Shown: positions 1 to 9,454 of the stretch, in pieces
Position numbering within the stretch: position 1 is the first letter of the stretch
How the letters are laid out: each line of letters begins with the position of its first letter
Source of the DNA: Enterococcus quebecensis
Lineage (GTDB): Bacteria > Bacillota > Bacilli > Lactobacillales > Enterococcaceae
DNA length: 64,000 nucleotides
Direction of reading: 5' to 3'
Assembly (NCBI RefSeq): GCF_001730365.1
Contig: NZ_MIKB01000013.1
Location: 248,001 to 312,000, forward strand
Program-made: the position numbers and the translations under genes
Notes under the pieces: generated by a model
What the model was told of the DNA's origin: nothing
Databases searched by the model: none
What the model saw: only the letters and a program-made list of their open reading frames with translations

Positions 1-213
1 AGATTGTACTTGATCTTCGTTAGAATCTGTTTCTTCTAATATCAACAATCGACTTTCTTTTTTTTGCGAGCCGAATATTGATAAATTATTTTCTTCTAAC
101 TTTAAAATAAAACCTAATACATTCTTATAGAAGCTAACCATTTTCTCTACATCGTTCACGTGAAGCGCAATTGTTTTCACGTATACATCTTGTGATAGTC
201 GAAACTTTTCCAT
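1..213 (-). CDS. VOC (glyoxalase/dioxygenase-like) family protein, C-terminus outside window
   Basis: Partial gene; only the first 71 codons lie in the window. The protein starts MEKFRLSQDV and shows the usual opening of a vicinal oxygen chelate fold: a strand with an IALHV metal-ligand-type histidine followed by the helix 'VEKMVSFYKNVLGF'. This pattern is typical of glyoxalase I / catechol 2,3-dioxygenase relatives (CatE-like proteins of Bacillota). Substrate cannot be told from this fragment. The start is supported by a GGAGGGGG ribosome site about 8 nt upstream (near 221-228). It may be a monocistronic gene, since the next upstream gene (tetR) lies more than 400 nt away. Confidence 0.7.
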   Translation of the reverse strand, partial: MEKFRLSQDVYVKTIALHVNDVEKMVSFYKNVLGFILKLEENNLSIFGSQKKESRLLILEETDSNEDQVQS

Positions 214-645
214 CCGTCTTCCCCCTCCGAATGTCTTCCTCTATTTATTCTAAACATATCAAGTGATTTCGGCAAGCAAATGCTCTTTCAAAAAATACAT
301 AAATATAAGAAATATTTGAGAAATCCATCTTCTATACACCTATACCAATTACATTGCTTTAATTATTATTTTTCTTTTTATACAAACTTTACCAATTTAA
401 ATAAAATAACTTATCTAGATATTTTTCAGATAAGTTTATCTTCAACAATAAAAAAAGATGCTGAATTTCTTTTTCAAACATCTTTTTCTGCATATTTTTC
501 ACGAATCCTTATAGTATAATCGCTGTAACGAGATCTAATAGCGGTGGGCTAATCATCTAAATATTTTATTTTTACATTTTAACATAAATAAATTAAAAAA
601 TTGTATTATAAATTACTACTGACTAAAAAATCATAAAATTATTTG
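214..645. other. 432-bp AT-rich intergenic stretch
   Basis: No convincing gene. A 79-codon open frame at 280-519 lacks a ribosome site and has a low-complexity composition. The only clear structure is a stem-loop at 451-487 that can terminate the tetR transcript on the minus strand. A short CGCT/AGCG hairpin near 520-543 is too weak to name. Confidence 0.5.
451..487 (-). terminator. Probable terminator downstream of tetR
   Basis: Arms AAAAAAGATG (451-460) and CATCTTTTT (479-487) form a stem. On the minus strand the stem is followed by a run of T. It lies about 160 nt beyond the tetR stop. Confidence 0.5.
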
Positions 646-1293
646 CTATTTATATACGCCATTTTTTAACCAGTTTAACTTAGCTTTAAAATTTTGGAGC
701 GTTTGATCAATATCATATGATGGATCTTTTTCAAGTTCTCTATAGCCTTCAGTAATTGAAGAATAGACCGCATTCATAAGTATTTCCATTAACATTTTGA
801 ACTCTTGTTTATTCTGGATTTTAAACTTAGAATGGTCAATCAGTTTATAAAGTTTATATCCATGACGCCTTTTCTGATATGCTGCTCCTTTTATATCATC
901 TAATGTAAATTGAGGAGAAATACGACTGGTTGATTGATAATCCATATTCATAAAAAACTGTTTATAAAATGAAGCATTTTCTCCCGTCAATACATTAAAA
1001 ATCATTTTTGTAAAATAACTATCCATTCCTATAAATAAGTCTCCGTTGGCCTCTAGAACATACTTTTCAATATTTGTTTTACTATCTTTCCGTAAAAAAT
1101 CAAAATAATAAAAATACAAATCTTCCTTATTTTCAAAATATTGATAGAAACTTCCTCTAGGTATTTCAGCTAATGTAACTATATTTGCGATCGAAGCTTC
1201 TTTTAACGATGTTCTTGAAAATTCGGTTTTAGCAGCGTCCAATAATCTTTGCTGCTTCTCTTTAGTTAGATGAAAAAAAGTAGCTTTCGGCAT
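646..1293 (-). CDS. TetR/AcrR family transcriptional regulator
   Basis: 215-residue one-component repressor. The N-terminal helix-turn-helix is plain: 'RLLDAAKTEFSRTSLKEASI' region, then 'GSFYQYFENKEDLY', the classic TetR recognition-helix signature. The remaining ~150 residues form a divergent ligand-binding domain, so the effector is unknown. I use ATG at 1293 (MPKATFF) rather than the upstream GTG at 1311, because GGAAGGGG (about 1302-1309) is well spaced for it. A 30-bp imperfect palindrome overlaps the putative promoter, suggesting autorepression. No efflux pump or enzyme gene is divergently placed next to it, so the regulon is not evident from context. Confidence 0.85.
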   Translation of the reverse strand: MPKATFFHLTKEKQQRLLDAAKTEFSRTSLKEASIANIVTLAEIPRGSFYQYFENKEDLYFYYFDFLRKDSKTNIEKYVLEANGDLFIGMDSYFTKMIFNVLTGENASFYKQFFMNMDYQSTSRISPQFTLDDIKGAAYQKRRHGYKLYKLIDHSKFKIQNKQEFKMLMEILMNAVYSSITEGYRELEKDPSYDIDQTLQNFKAKLNWLKNGVYK

Positions 1294-1315
1294 CAATTGC
1301 ACCCCTTCCACAATA

Positions 1316-1371
1316 ATGACAATCCGTCATATGACACGATGTCATTATAGCACCATGAAATGAAAAATCAA
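1316..1371 (-). promoter_or_regulatory. tetR promoter with palindromic operator
   Basis: On the minus strand a -35 TTGATT (1366-1371) and a perfect -10 TATAAT (1344-1349) are 16 nt apart. A 30-bp near-palindrome (1316-1345), with outer arms ATGACA/TGTCAT and perfect core GTCATATGAC, starts at the -10 and covers the transcription start. Such long operators often bind two TetR dimers, as known for QacR. Autorepression is inferred. Confidence 0.6.
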
Positions 1372-1401
1372 TAGAATTTATTTAGGTTATTTTTTCAAAC
1401 A

Positions 1402-1431
1402 AAAAAGAAGGGTTCGTTATCCCTTCTTTTT
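1402..1431 (-). terminator. Terminator of the guanylate-kinase-like gene
   Basis: Perfect stem AAAAAGAAGGG / CCCTTCTTTTT with an 8-nt loop. On the minus strand it is followed by TTTTTTG. Confidence 0.75.
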
Positions 1432-1458
1432 GACACTTCTCGAAGATTATAATTTTCA

Positions 1459-2049
1459 TCAATGTTTATTCTCTTTACTTATTACGTCATTCACTACCTG
1501 TTCCACATCTTTGATAACCTCTTCAAACGTTTGGTTTGCATCAATAACGAAGTGGTTTGGATAATCCATTATCTTATTTTTATTCTGAGATTCTTGATCG
1601 TATAACGCTACGCGTTCCTCTATAATCGTCGCATCATCTTCTCGATTCTGTAATCTGGATAATACATTAGCCTTGGATACTTCTAAAAAAATTGGTATAA
1701 CTACTTGCCCAAATCTTTTTTCTATTTCCTGAAAACCTTTAATCGTCAATACATCATAAGCATAATGATCATTGGTTTTTTGAATTAACTCATCAATTCC
1801 CACTCCATATTGATTACCATGATACGTATCATGCTCCGCCAAAGCATGAGTGTTTAAAAGATGTTTAAATTGCTCCTTCGTTTGGAAATAATAATCGATG
1901 CCCTCTTTTTCTTCTTTTCGCCTTGGTCGAGTTGTATGAGAAATCACCTTATATTCAGCGGGAAAAACAGCTTCTGCAACTTTGGTTTTCCCTGAACCAC
2001 TTGGACCTATGAGAACAAAAAAAGGATGAATTAGTTTTTTTCTTTTCAT
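1459..2049 (-). CDS. Guanylate kinase-like P-loop kinase (second gmk-type gene)
   Basis: 196 residues, about the length of guanylate kinases (~200). Walker A is GPSGSGKT near residue 15. It is followed by 'VISHTTRPRRKEEKEGIDYY', the GMP-binding signature of guanylate kinases, and later a lid segment rich in Arg ('VLSRLQNREDD'). The expected reaction is ATP + GMP to ADP + GDP. The housekeeping gmk of Bacillota normally sits beside rpoZ, which is not here, so this is probably a paralogue; it is monocistronic between two terminators. Start at 2049 (MKRKKLIHP) is chosen because AAAGGGGG lies 8 nt upstream; a longer frame to 2124 overlaps the bgl terminator and is unlikely. Confidence 0.75.
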   Translation of the reverse strand: MKRKKLIHPFFVLIGPSGSGKTKVAEAVFPAEYKVISHTTRPRRKEEKEGIDYYFQTKEQFKHLLNTHALAEHDTYHGNQYGVGIDELIQKTNDHYAYDVLTIKGFQEIEKRFGQVVIPIFLEVSKANVLSRLQNREDDATIIEERVALYDQESQNKNKIMDYPNHFVIDANQTFEEVIKDVEQVVNDVISKENKH

Positions 2050-2114
2050 TAGTTGTTCCCCCTTTACAAATTCACTATACAACAAGAAGTACTTCTCTTC
2101 AATATATAAGAAAA

Positions 2115-2157
2115 TAAGACCCAAAGATGAAAATGTCCCTTCATCCTTAAGTCTTAT
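2115..2157 (-). terminator. Terminator of the bgl operon
   Basis: Two-part stem (AAGAC/GTCTT outer, GATGAA/TTCATC inner) immediately after the bglA stop, followed by a T-rich tail on the minus strand. Confidence 0.65.
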
Positions 2158-2163
2158 TCGTTT

Positions 2164-3630
<1,467 letters not shown>

Positions 3631-3646
3631 TTATAAACATAAAATA

Positions 3647-3728
3647 CTTGTTCAGACTCAATACCTTCAATTCTTATCTTTTTCAAAAAGCTAGCTCATA
3701 AGGCCAGATAATAGTAGCTCTGAACAAG
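3647..3728 (-). promoter_or_regulatory. Intercistronic stem-loop between bglP and bglA
   Basis: Perfect 9-bp arms CTTGTTCAG (3647-3655) and CTGAACAAG (3720-3728) enclose about 64 nt that can fold further. No T-run follows on the minus strand, so it looks like an mRNA stability or processing element rather than a terminator. Function is inferred. Confidence 0.4.
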
Positions 3729-3763
3729 ATAGTTTAGCCCTTAATGAAAATGAGACCCTTCGA

Positions 3764-5653
3764 TTAACGTACGATCGCTAAGAAATCTTCACCATGTAAA
3801 ACATCTGCTTGATCCATATCTAATACATCTAAATAATCAGCACTATTAGTAACTACAATTGGAGTTACGATTGGATGCCCTGCTGCTTTGATTTTTTCAA
3901 TATCAAATTTGACTAGTAGATCGCCTTTTTTTACTTTGTCTCCTTGTTTAGCAAATAACTCAAAACCATCGCCTTCCATCTCAACTGTATCCATACCGAT
4001 ATGCATTAATACTTCTGCACCGTCTTCTGTTGTGATTCCTACTGCGTGACCTGTTGGAAACAATGTTGTGATTTCTCCATTAGCGGGGGCATATAGTTCG
4101 CCAACTTTTGGTTCGATTGCAATACCCTTACCTAAAGCACCCGATGAAAACACCTGATCTTCCACTTTATCTAAAGGAACAATTGTCCCTGTTAATGGAC
4201 TTGCTAAAACAATTTTATCATTTTTTTTACTAGTTTGTACATCTGAGTTAGAGTTATTTTCATTTACAGGAGTTTCACTACCAGATTCTGGTTTATCCTC
4301 AAATTTTAGAATAAATGTTAATACAAAAGCAATTACAAACGCAATTACTGTTCCAATTACTGCTGCAATCAAGCCCGATGTATCTTTTGTCTCTTGAGGA
4401 ATGAATCCTGGTAAACTCAATAAACTAATCAAACCAAACACATAGTTTTGAACGTGGCTAAAGCCAATAAATGCGCCACCGACAGCCCCACCGATACAAG
4501 CTGCAATAAATGGTTTTTTAAGTGGTAATGTAACACCGTAAACAGTTGGTTCTGTAATACCAAAGATTGATGTAATCGTTGAAGACAAAGCTAAACCTTT
4601 TAGTTTCACATTTTTTGTCATAAAGAAAACTGCTAATGCTGCTCCACCTTGTGCTAAAACTGCTGGTAAAAGCATCGGTGCCATTGTATCCACACCGCCA
4701 CCTGCCGCTGATAGATTTAACAACATAATTGGAACAAAGCCCCAATGCATACCAAACATTACGAATACTTGCCATAAACCACCCATAACTGCACCAGCAA
4801 TAATTGGGCTAAAACCATAAATACCGTCATATCCTTTTCCAAGTAAATCTCCTAAAATCGTTCCGATTGGGCCAATCGCAATAAAAGTAACTGGCGCCAT
4901 CACAAGAAAAACAGCTAACGGAACACAGATGATTTGTAAGAAAGAAGGAATTACCTTCTTAAAGAAACGTTCCACATGACTTTGAACATAAACTGCTAGA
5001 ATAATCGGAATAACTGATGATGTATAGGCACTTGCTCCGATAATCACTGGAATTCCAGCAAAACTTAACGTTTGACCTGCTAAAGCAGTGATACTTGGAT
5101 GAACTAATGCCATCGCTAGACAGACTGCCAAAAACTCATTTGTTTTAAATTTCTTAGCTGCAGTAAATGCTAAGATAATCGGTAGGAATGTGAAAATTCC
5201 GTCAGCAATTGCAAAGAGCACCACATATACACCAGATTCAACTGTTAACCAACTCAATGTAACAGCCAGAGTTAAAAATCCTTTTAAAACCCCAGCTCCA
5301 GCCATTGCACCTAAGAAAGGTGTGAAAATAGAAGAAATAATATCGATTAGCTGATTGAAAATATTCCCTTTTGGCCCTTCATCTTTTTCACTATTATCAT
5401 CCCCAAGTCCACTATGGGCCATCAGTTCTTTATAAACATCACTGACATGACTACCAATAACAACCTGATATTGACCACCACTTCGAACAACTTGAATCAC
5501 GTCTGGATCTTGATTTAATTTTTCAGTATCCGCTTTTTTCTCATCTTTTAATTTGAAACGTAGGCGTGTTGCACAATGGACTACGCTATTCACATTCTCT
5601 TCTCCGCCAACTAACGTTAAAACGCGTTCAGCTATCTCTTGATTTTTGCTCAT
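3764..5653 (-). CDS. bglP: PTS beta-glucoside transporter subunit IIBCA
   Basis: 629-residue fused permease that imports and phosphorylates beta-glucosides. Domain order is IIB (about 1-90, phospho-acceptor Cys27 in VVHCATRLRF), a membrane IIC domain (about 105-460, many hydrophobic segments), and a C-terminal IIA domain of the glucose type (about 480-629, 'VLMHIGMDTVEMEGDGF' with the active-site His). Between IIC and IIA is a polar linker rich in Ser and Asn. It is preceded by a RAT/terminator switch, so its transcription should depend on LicT, which is itself phosphorylated by PTS proteins. BglA downstream uses its product. Confidence 0.93.
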   Translation of the reverse strand: MSKNQEIAERVLTLVGGEENVNSVVHCATRLRFKLKDEKKADTEKLNQDPDVIQVVRSGGQYQVVIGSHVSDVYKELMAHSGLGDDNSEKDEGPKGNIFNQLIDIISSIFTPFLGAMAGAGVLKGFLTLAVTLSWLTVESGVYVVLFAIADGIFTFLPIILAFTAAKKFKTNEFLAVCLAMALVHPSITALAGQTLSFAGIPVIIGASAYTSSVIPIILAVYVQSHVERFFKKVIPSFLQIICVPLAVFLVMAPVTFIAIGPIGTILGDLLGKGYDGIYGFSPIIAGAVMGGLWQVFVMFGMHWGFVPIMLLNLSAAGGGVDTMAPMLLPAVLAQGGAALAVFFMTKNVKLKGLALSSTITSIFGITEPTVYGVTLPLKKPFIAACIGGAVGGAFIGFSHVQNYVFGLISLLSLPGFIPQETKDTSGLIAAVIGTVIAFVIAFVLTFILKFEDKPESGSETPVNENNSNSDVQTSKKNDKIVLASPLTGTIVPLDKVEDQVFSSGALGKGIAIEPKVGELYAPANGEITTLFPTGHAVGITTEDGAEVLMHIGMDTVEMEGDGFELFAKQGDKVKKGDLLVKFDIEKIKAAGHPIVTPIVVTNSADYLDVLDMDQADVLHGEDFLAIVR

Positions 5654-5685
5654 TTTATATGCCTCTTTTCCTTAATTTTTTATAT

Positions 5686-5795
5686 AAAAAAACCTAAACT
5701 GAAAAAACAATAATCTACTATACTTAAAAAACATAAATATAGATAAAACGTTTGTTTTTTCAATCTAGGTTTTGCCTGCTAATCAGTAACAATCC
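5686..5795 (-). promoter_or_regulatory. RAT antiterminator and overlapping terminator upstream of bglP
   Basis: On the minus strand 5795-5768 matches the ribonucleic antiterminator consensus (GGATTGTTACTG, then GCAGGCAAAACC). Its 3' half overlaps a terminator whose arms are at about 5752-5773 and 5686-5709, ending in a T-run. This is the known LicT/BglG mechanism: phosphoregulated LicT binds RAT and blocks the terminator. Confidence 0.9.
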
Positions 5796-5838
5796 GCTTC
5801 GATTGAATGTTAAATTATAAAATACGTTGTTAGAAGTG

Positions 5839-6681
5839 CTATATTTTTTTCTCTCCAACGACTCGTTGAATATGAATCGTAAGATAAATTTGTTCTGCTT
5901 TATCAATTGGTTTTTGGTATTTTTTAACGAGATAGTCATTGATTCTCTGTACCGCTTGATACGCTTTAGGATATTTGCTTTGAATCAATTCATAAAGAAA
6001 ATCATCTTCTTCATCATGTGCTTCATTTTGTAAATAACGTTGTGCAAAATATTGTAAGTGAGTCACAATTCTTTGATAGTTTAACGAATCTTCATCAAAT
6101 GGTTTACCAAAATAACGACTGATAATTGTTAGAATATCTCGCACCATTTCTGTAGCTGACATCGTCATCTCCATATTTCCATTTGCCTGTTCACTATTCA
6201 CAATATGGAAAGCAATAAACCCTGCTTCACTTTCTGAAAAATTAATGTCCAACTTTTCCTTAATTAAAGCTACTGCTTTTTTAGCAATCGCAAATTCTTT
6301 AGGATAGAACTTTTTTGTCTCAAACATCAATGGATTGGGCATTTCAAGACCTTCTTTAGCTCGCATAATTGCATAGTGCACATGGTCAGTCAATGTTAAA
6401 TAGATATTTGATGAAAGTTCAATTCCTAAATCTTCTTCTGCTATATCTACAATTCTTTTGACAAGCTCAACTTCTTCTAAAGGTATGTCTGCAAACAACT
6501 GCTGAAACTGTCCTGAAGTAATAGAATCTTTAAGGACAAACTCTTTCTCAATAAAAGTTGGATCAATCACATCACCAATTTTTTTCTGAAATGCCAGTCC
6601 TCGCCCCATACAGACGATTTCTTCACCTGATTCATTTTTTGTCATAACGACATTGTTGTTTAAAATTTTTTCAATATTCAT
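5839..6681 (-). CDS. licT: BglG-family transcriptional antiterminator
   Basis: 280 residues. An N-terminal RNA-binding CAT domain (about 1-55, 'KILNNNVVMTKNESGEEIV', 'GRGLAFQKKIGD') is followed by two PTS regulation domains (PRD1 about 70-170 with 'LTDHVHYAIMR'; PRD2 about 175-280 with 'FIAFHIVNSE' and 'YLTIHIQRV'), where histidines are phosphorylated by HPr or EII in characterised homologues. It binds RAT sequences upstream of itself and of bglP, giving substrate-dependent readthrough. ATG at 6681 has a GTGAGG site; the longer frame to 6795 runs through the RAT element and is not real. Confidence 0.92.
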   Translation of the reverse strand: MNIEKILNNNVVMTKNESGEEIVCMGRGLAFQKKIGDVIDPTFIEKEFVLKDSITSGQFQQLFADIPLEEVELVKRIVDIAEEDLGIELSSNIYLTLTDHVHYAIMRAKEGLEMPNPLMFETKKFYPKEFAIAKKAVALIKEKLDINFSESEAGFIAFHIVNSEQANGNMEMTMSATEMVRDILTIISRYFGKPFDEDSLNYQRIVTHLQYFAQRYLQNEAHDEEDDFLYELIQSKYPKAYQAVQRINDYLVKKYQKPIDKAEQIYLTIHIQRVVGEKKI

Positions 6682-6710
6682 GATGAACCTCACTTTTGCA
6701 AATACAAATG

Positions 6711-6782
6711 AAAAAAACCTAGAATCCACCCAAACACAAATTATGGAAGATTCAGGTTTTGCCTGCCGAACAGTAACAATCC
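6711..6782 (-). promoter_or_regulatory. RAT antiterminator and terminator upstream of licT
   Basis: Minus-strand 6782-6755 carries a second RAT (GGATTGTTACTG, then GGCAGGCAAAACC). It overlaps the 5' arm of a terminator (about 6747-6760 with 6711-6725; stem AAACCTGAATC/GATTCTAGGTTT plus T-run). licT is therefore autoregulated by antitermination, and the operon has two serial switches. Confidence 0.9.
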
Positions 6783-6962
6783 TTATTGCATGCATAGCAT
6801 AACATTATTCCAATCCATTTGCAAGCCTTTTCAAAAAAACAACTGGGAATTATTTGTTAAACAACTATTAAGAATTCTCAATACTCAATTGTAAACTTTC
6901 TGAAAAAGCGTTACAATCTATCCCATAGTTTAAAAAATATATATCTTCAAAGGATGAGTTAC

Positions 6963-7256
6963 ATGTTTGAATCAATTTCAACACCCGATTTTGAAATGCT
7001 TTATACTGAAAAGGAACTTAACGTCATCGATATCCGTGAAACTGACAGTTTTTTACAAGGTCACTTAGCTCACTCCATGTCACTACCTGCTACTGTTTTA
7101 CCAAATATGTTAAAACAGCTGAATAAAGAAAAAACCTATCATATCATTAGCTACAGCGGACGCCGTTCAGAAGTAATTGCTTCATTTATGGCAGCTAAAG
7201 GCTTTCATGCTGTTCACGTTATTGGTGGTATGCAGCAACTATCTAACGCTTCTTAA
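6963..7256 (+). CDS. Rhodanese-like domain protein lacking the catalytic cysteine
   Basis: 97-residue single-domain rhodanese-fold protein. Seen: the N-terminal 'NVIDIRETDSFLQGHLAHSM' (CH2A-type motif) and the active-site loop 'HIISYSGRRS'. In active sulfurtransferases this loop reads YCxSGxRS; here Ser occupies the cysteine position, so sulfur transfer is not expected and a binding or regulatory role is more likely. I prefer ATG 6963 because AAAGGATGA gives proper spacing; ATG 6954 sits directly against the AAAGG. It is monocistronic with its own terminator and divergent from licT. Confidence 0.85.
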   Translation: MFESISTPDFEMLYTEKELNVIDIRETDSFLQGHLAHSMSLPATVLPNMLKQLNKEKTYHIISYSGRRSEVIASFMAAKGFHAVHVIGGMQQLSNAS

Positions 7257-7264
7257 AACTTAAA

Positions 7265-7300
7265 GGCAAGTATTCAGCAACTCGATACTTGCTTTTTTTT
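7265..7300 (+). terminator. Terminator of the rhodanese-like gene
   Basis: GGCAAGTAT/ATACTTGC stem followed by eight T. Confidence 0.85.
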
Positions 7301-7349
7301 ATCAACTCAAATGATAAATTTTTAATTTTATGGAATTTTTACAAAAACA

Positions 7350-7378
7350 TTGCATTTCTTACTTTTTATTAGTAAAAT
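7350..7378 (+). promoter_or_regulatory. azoA promoter with YodB-like operator
   Basis: -35 TTGCAT (7350-7355) and -10 TAAAAT (7373-7378) have a 17-nt spacer. The spacer contains TTACT-N7-AGTAA (7359-7375). In B. subtilis the HxlR/DUF24 repressor YodB binds TACT-N7-AGTA in front of azoR1 and releases DNA on quinone or diamide stress. The motif match is seen; the regulator itself is not in the window. Confidence 0.6.
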
Positions 7379-7415
7379 GGTTTTGTTTATAAATAATTGA
7401 TACTTAGGTATTTAA

Positions 7416-8048
<633 letters not shown>

Positions 8049-8053
8049 AAAAA

Positions 8054-8226
8054 GCAGTTGGTACTATCAGAACCAACAAGCTACTGTGCAATGTGTTTTA
8101 CAGCAATAAGAGGGAATTCACCGAAATTGTTCTTCAAATTTTTGTGAATTTCAGCTTATTTCCGAAACCTTCAAATCTTAGTGCTTTAGCATGGTAAAAA
8201 GCATAGTAGTTGCTTCTGATTCCACC
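8054..8226. repeat. Long imperfect palindrome between convergent genes
   Basis: Inner arms 8105-8128 and 8137-8160 match at about 18 of 24 positions; outer segments near 8080-8089 and 8201-8210 also pair. The left end has a local GTTGGT/ACCAAC hairpin. It has no T-run and no open frame. It resembles a miniature palindromic repeat element or a structured 3' region; identity is unknown. Confidence 0.45.
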
Positions 8227-8241
8227 GTTTATAAAAAATCA

Positions 8242-8283
8242 AACAGACTAGGATATAACTCGTAAGTTATGTCCTAGTCTGTT
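8242..8283 (-). terminator. Terminator after the AI-2E-family permease gene
   Basis: Long stem AACAGACTAGGA(C)ATAACT / AGTTATGTCCTAGTCTGTT with a 4-nt loop, immediately after the stop codon at 8287. Confidence 0.75.
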
Positions 8284-8286
8284 CTT

Positions 8287-9450
8287 TTACTCTTCTAGCT
8301 TCTTTAATTCCTCTTCTTCATGATACAAACTTGATACATCCTTATACCATTCAAAAATGTGGGTAATAAGAACCTTAGCCGCAGCGTAAACGGGTATTCC
8401 TAGAATAACCCCTACTACTCCAAATAACTTTCCAGAAGTCAACAGCACCAATAAAATTGTGACTGGATGGATATCTAGCTGGCTCCCCAATACTAAAGGT
8501 GAAATCACTCGTCCTTCAATCGTTTGTTCAATAACAAAAACAACTAAAACTTTAGCTAGCAAAACAGGTCCGCCTACAATCCCTAAAAAGACAGCTGGAA
8601 CCATCGCTAAAAATGACCCTAGATAAGGAATTAAATTAAGAAAACCCGCTGAGATCCCTAACGTAATCGCATAGTCTAATCCAATAAATGAAAAGCCTAA
8701 AATAAACATCACAGCTACTGCAAAAGCTACTGTTAATTGACCACGGATGTAAGAAGATACTTGAGAATTCACTTCACCTAATACTTTTAATGTAGGTTTA
8801 CGCATCTTATTAGGTAAAAATTTCATCAAATACGGTGCTAACTGCTTTCCATCTTTCAAAAGATAAAATAAGATGAACGGCATTGTAATAATTGCTACTA
8901 CAACTGTTGCCACAGCACCAACAAAACTACCTAATCCTTGAACAGTAAACGTAGAGATATTACGAATAATGTCACCTAAAGAACTAGTTAATTTATCCCC
9001 CATATCTTCTAATTGACTTCTAAATTGAGCAAAGAAAGGATCACTTAAAATCTCTTGCATTTTTTTATCAATAGTATCGATATATTGAGGGAAATGATTC
9101 CCAAAACTGATCGTTTGTTCTTGAATTTTAGGAACGATCACAAAAAGTCCCCAAATAATCAATGCGATGACAAGAATAAATAACCCAATAATACTCCAAA
9201 TACGCGGGACTTGCTTTTTTTCTAAATAATCAACAACCGGATTCATTAAATAATACAAAATCCCTGCCATGATTAACGGTAAACCAACAACACCAACAAA
9301 TTGCCAAACAGGTTTAAATAAATAAGACACTTTAGTAAAAACCAACAGTATCAATAAAATTAATAATACGATCAATAATGCTGTTACTACTTGATTATTT
9401 AAAAACCAACGCCAAAACCATGAAAAGCGTTTCTCTTTATCTTTTTCCAT
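8287..9450 (-). CDS. AI-2E family transporter (PerM/YueF-type membrane protein)
   Basis: 387 residues with about eight hydrophobic segments: three N-terminal, a polar extracytoplasmic-type stretch around 100-160, then a C-terminal cluster containing 'INLIPYLGSFLAMVPA'-type family motif ('LNLIPYLGSFLAMVPAVFLG'). The family was named for E. coli TqsA, but members also include Na+(Li+)/H+ antiporters and exporters, so the substrate is open. The C-terminus is acidic (EEEELKKLEE). The gene starts 4 nt after the stop of the EIIA-glucitol-like gene and is surely cotranscribed, which makes a functional link worth considering. Confidence 0.85.
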   Translation of the reverse strand: MEKDKEKRFSWFWRWFLNNQVVTALLIVLLILLILLVFTKVSYLFKPVWQFVGVVGLPLIMAGILYYLMNPVVDYLEKKQVPRIWSIIGLFILVIALIIWGLFVIVPKIQEQTISFGNHFPQYIDTIDKKMQEILSDPFFAQFRSQLEDMGDKLTSSLGDIIRNISTFTVQGLGSFVGAVATVVVAIITMPFILFYLLKDGKQLAPYLMKFLPNKMRKPTLKVLGEVNSQVSSYIRGQLTVAFAVAVMFILGFSFIGLDYAITLGISAGFLNLIPYLGSFLAMVPAVFLGIVGGPVLLAKVLVVFVIEQTIEGRVISPLVLGSQLDIHPVTILLVLLTSGKLFGVVGVILGIPVYAAAKVLITHIFEWYKDVSSLYHEEEELKKLEE

Positions 9451-9454
9451 TTAC

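Noticed and set aside
280-519. 79-codon open frame on the plus strand
   Set aside because: No ribosome site, AT-driven low-complexity composition, and it overlaps a terminator hairpin.
6905-6925. Possible catabolite-responsive (cre) site near TGAAAAAGCGTTACA
   Set aside because: The central CG is one position off the consensus spacing, so the match is not acceptable.
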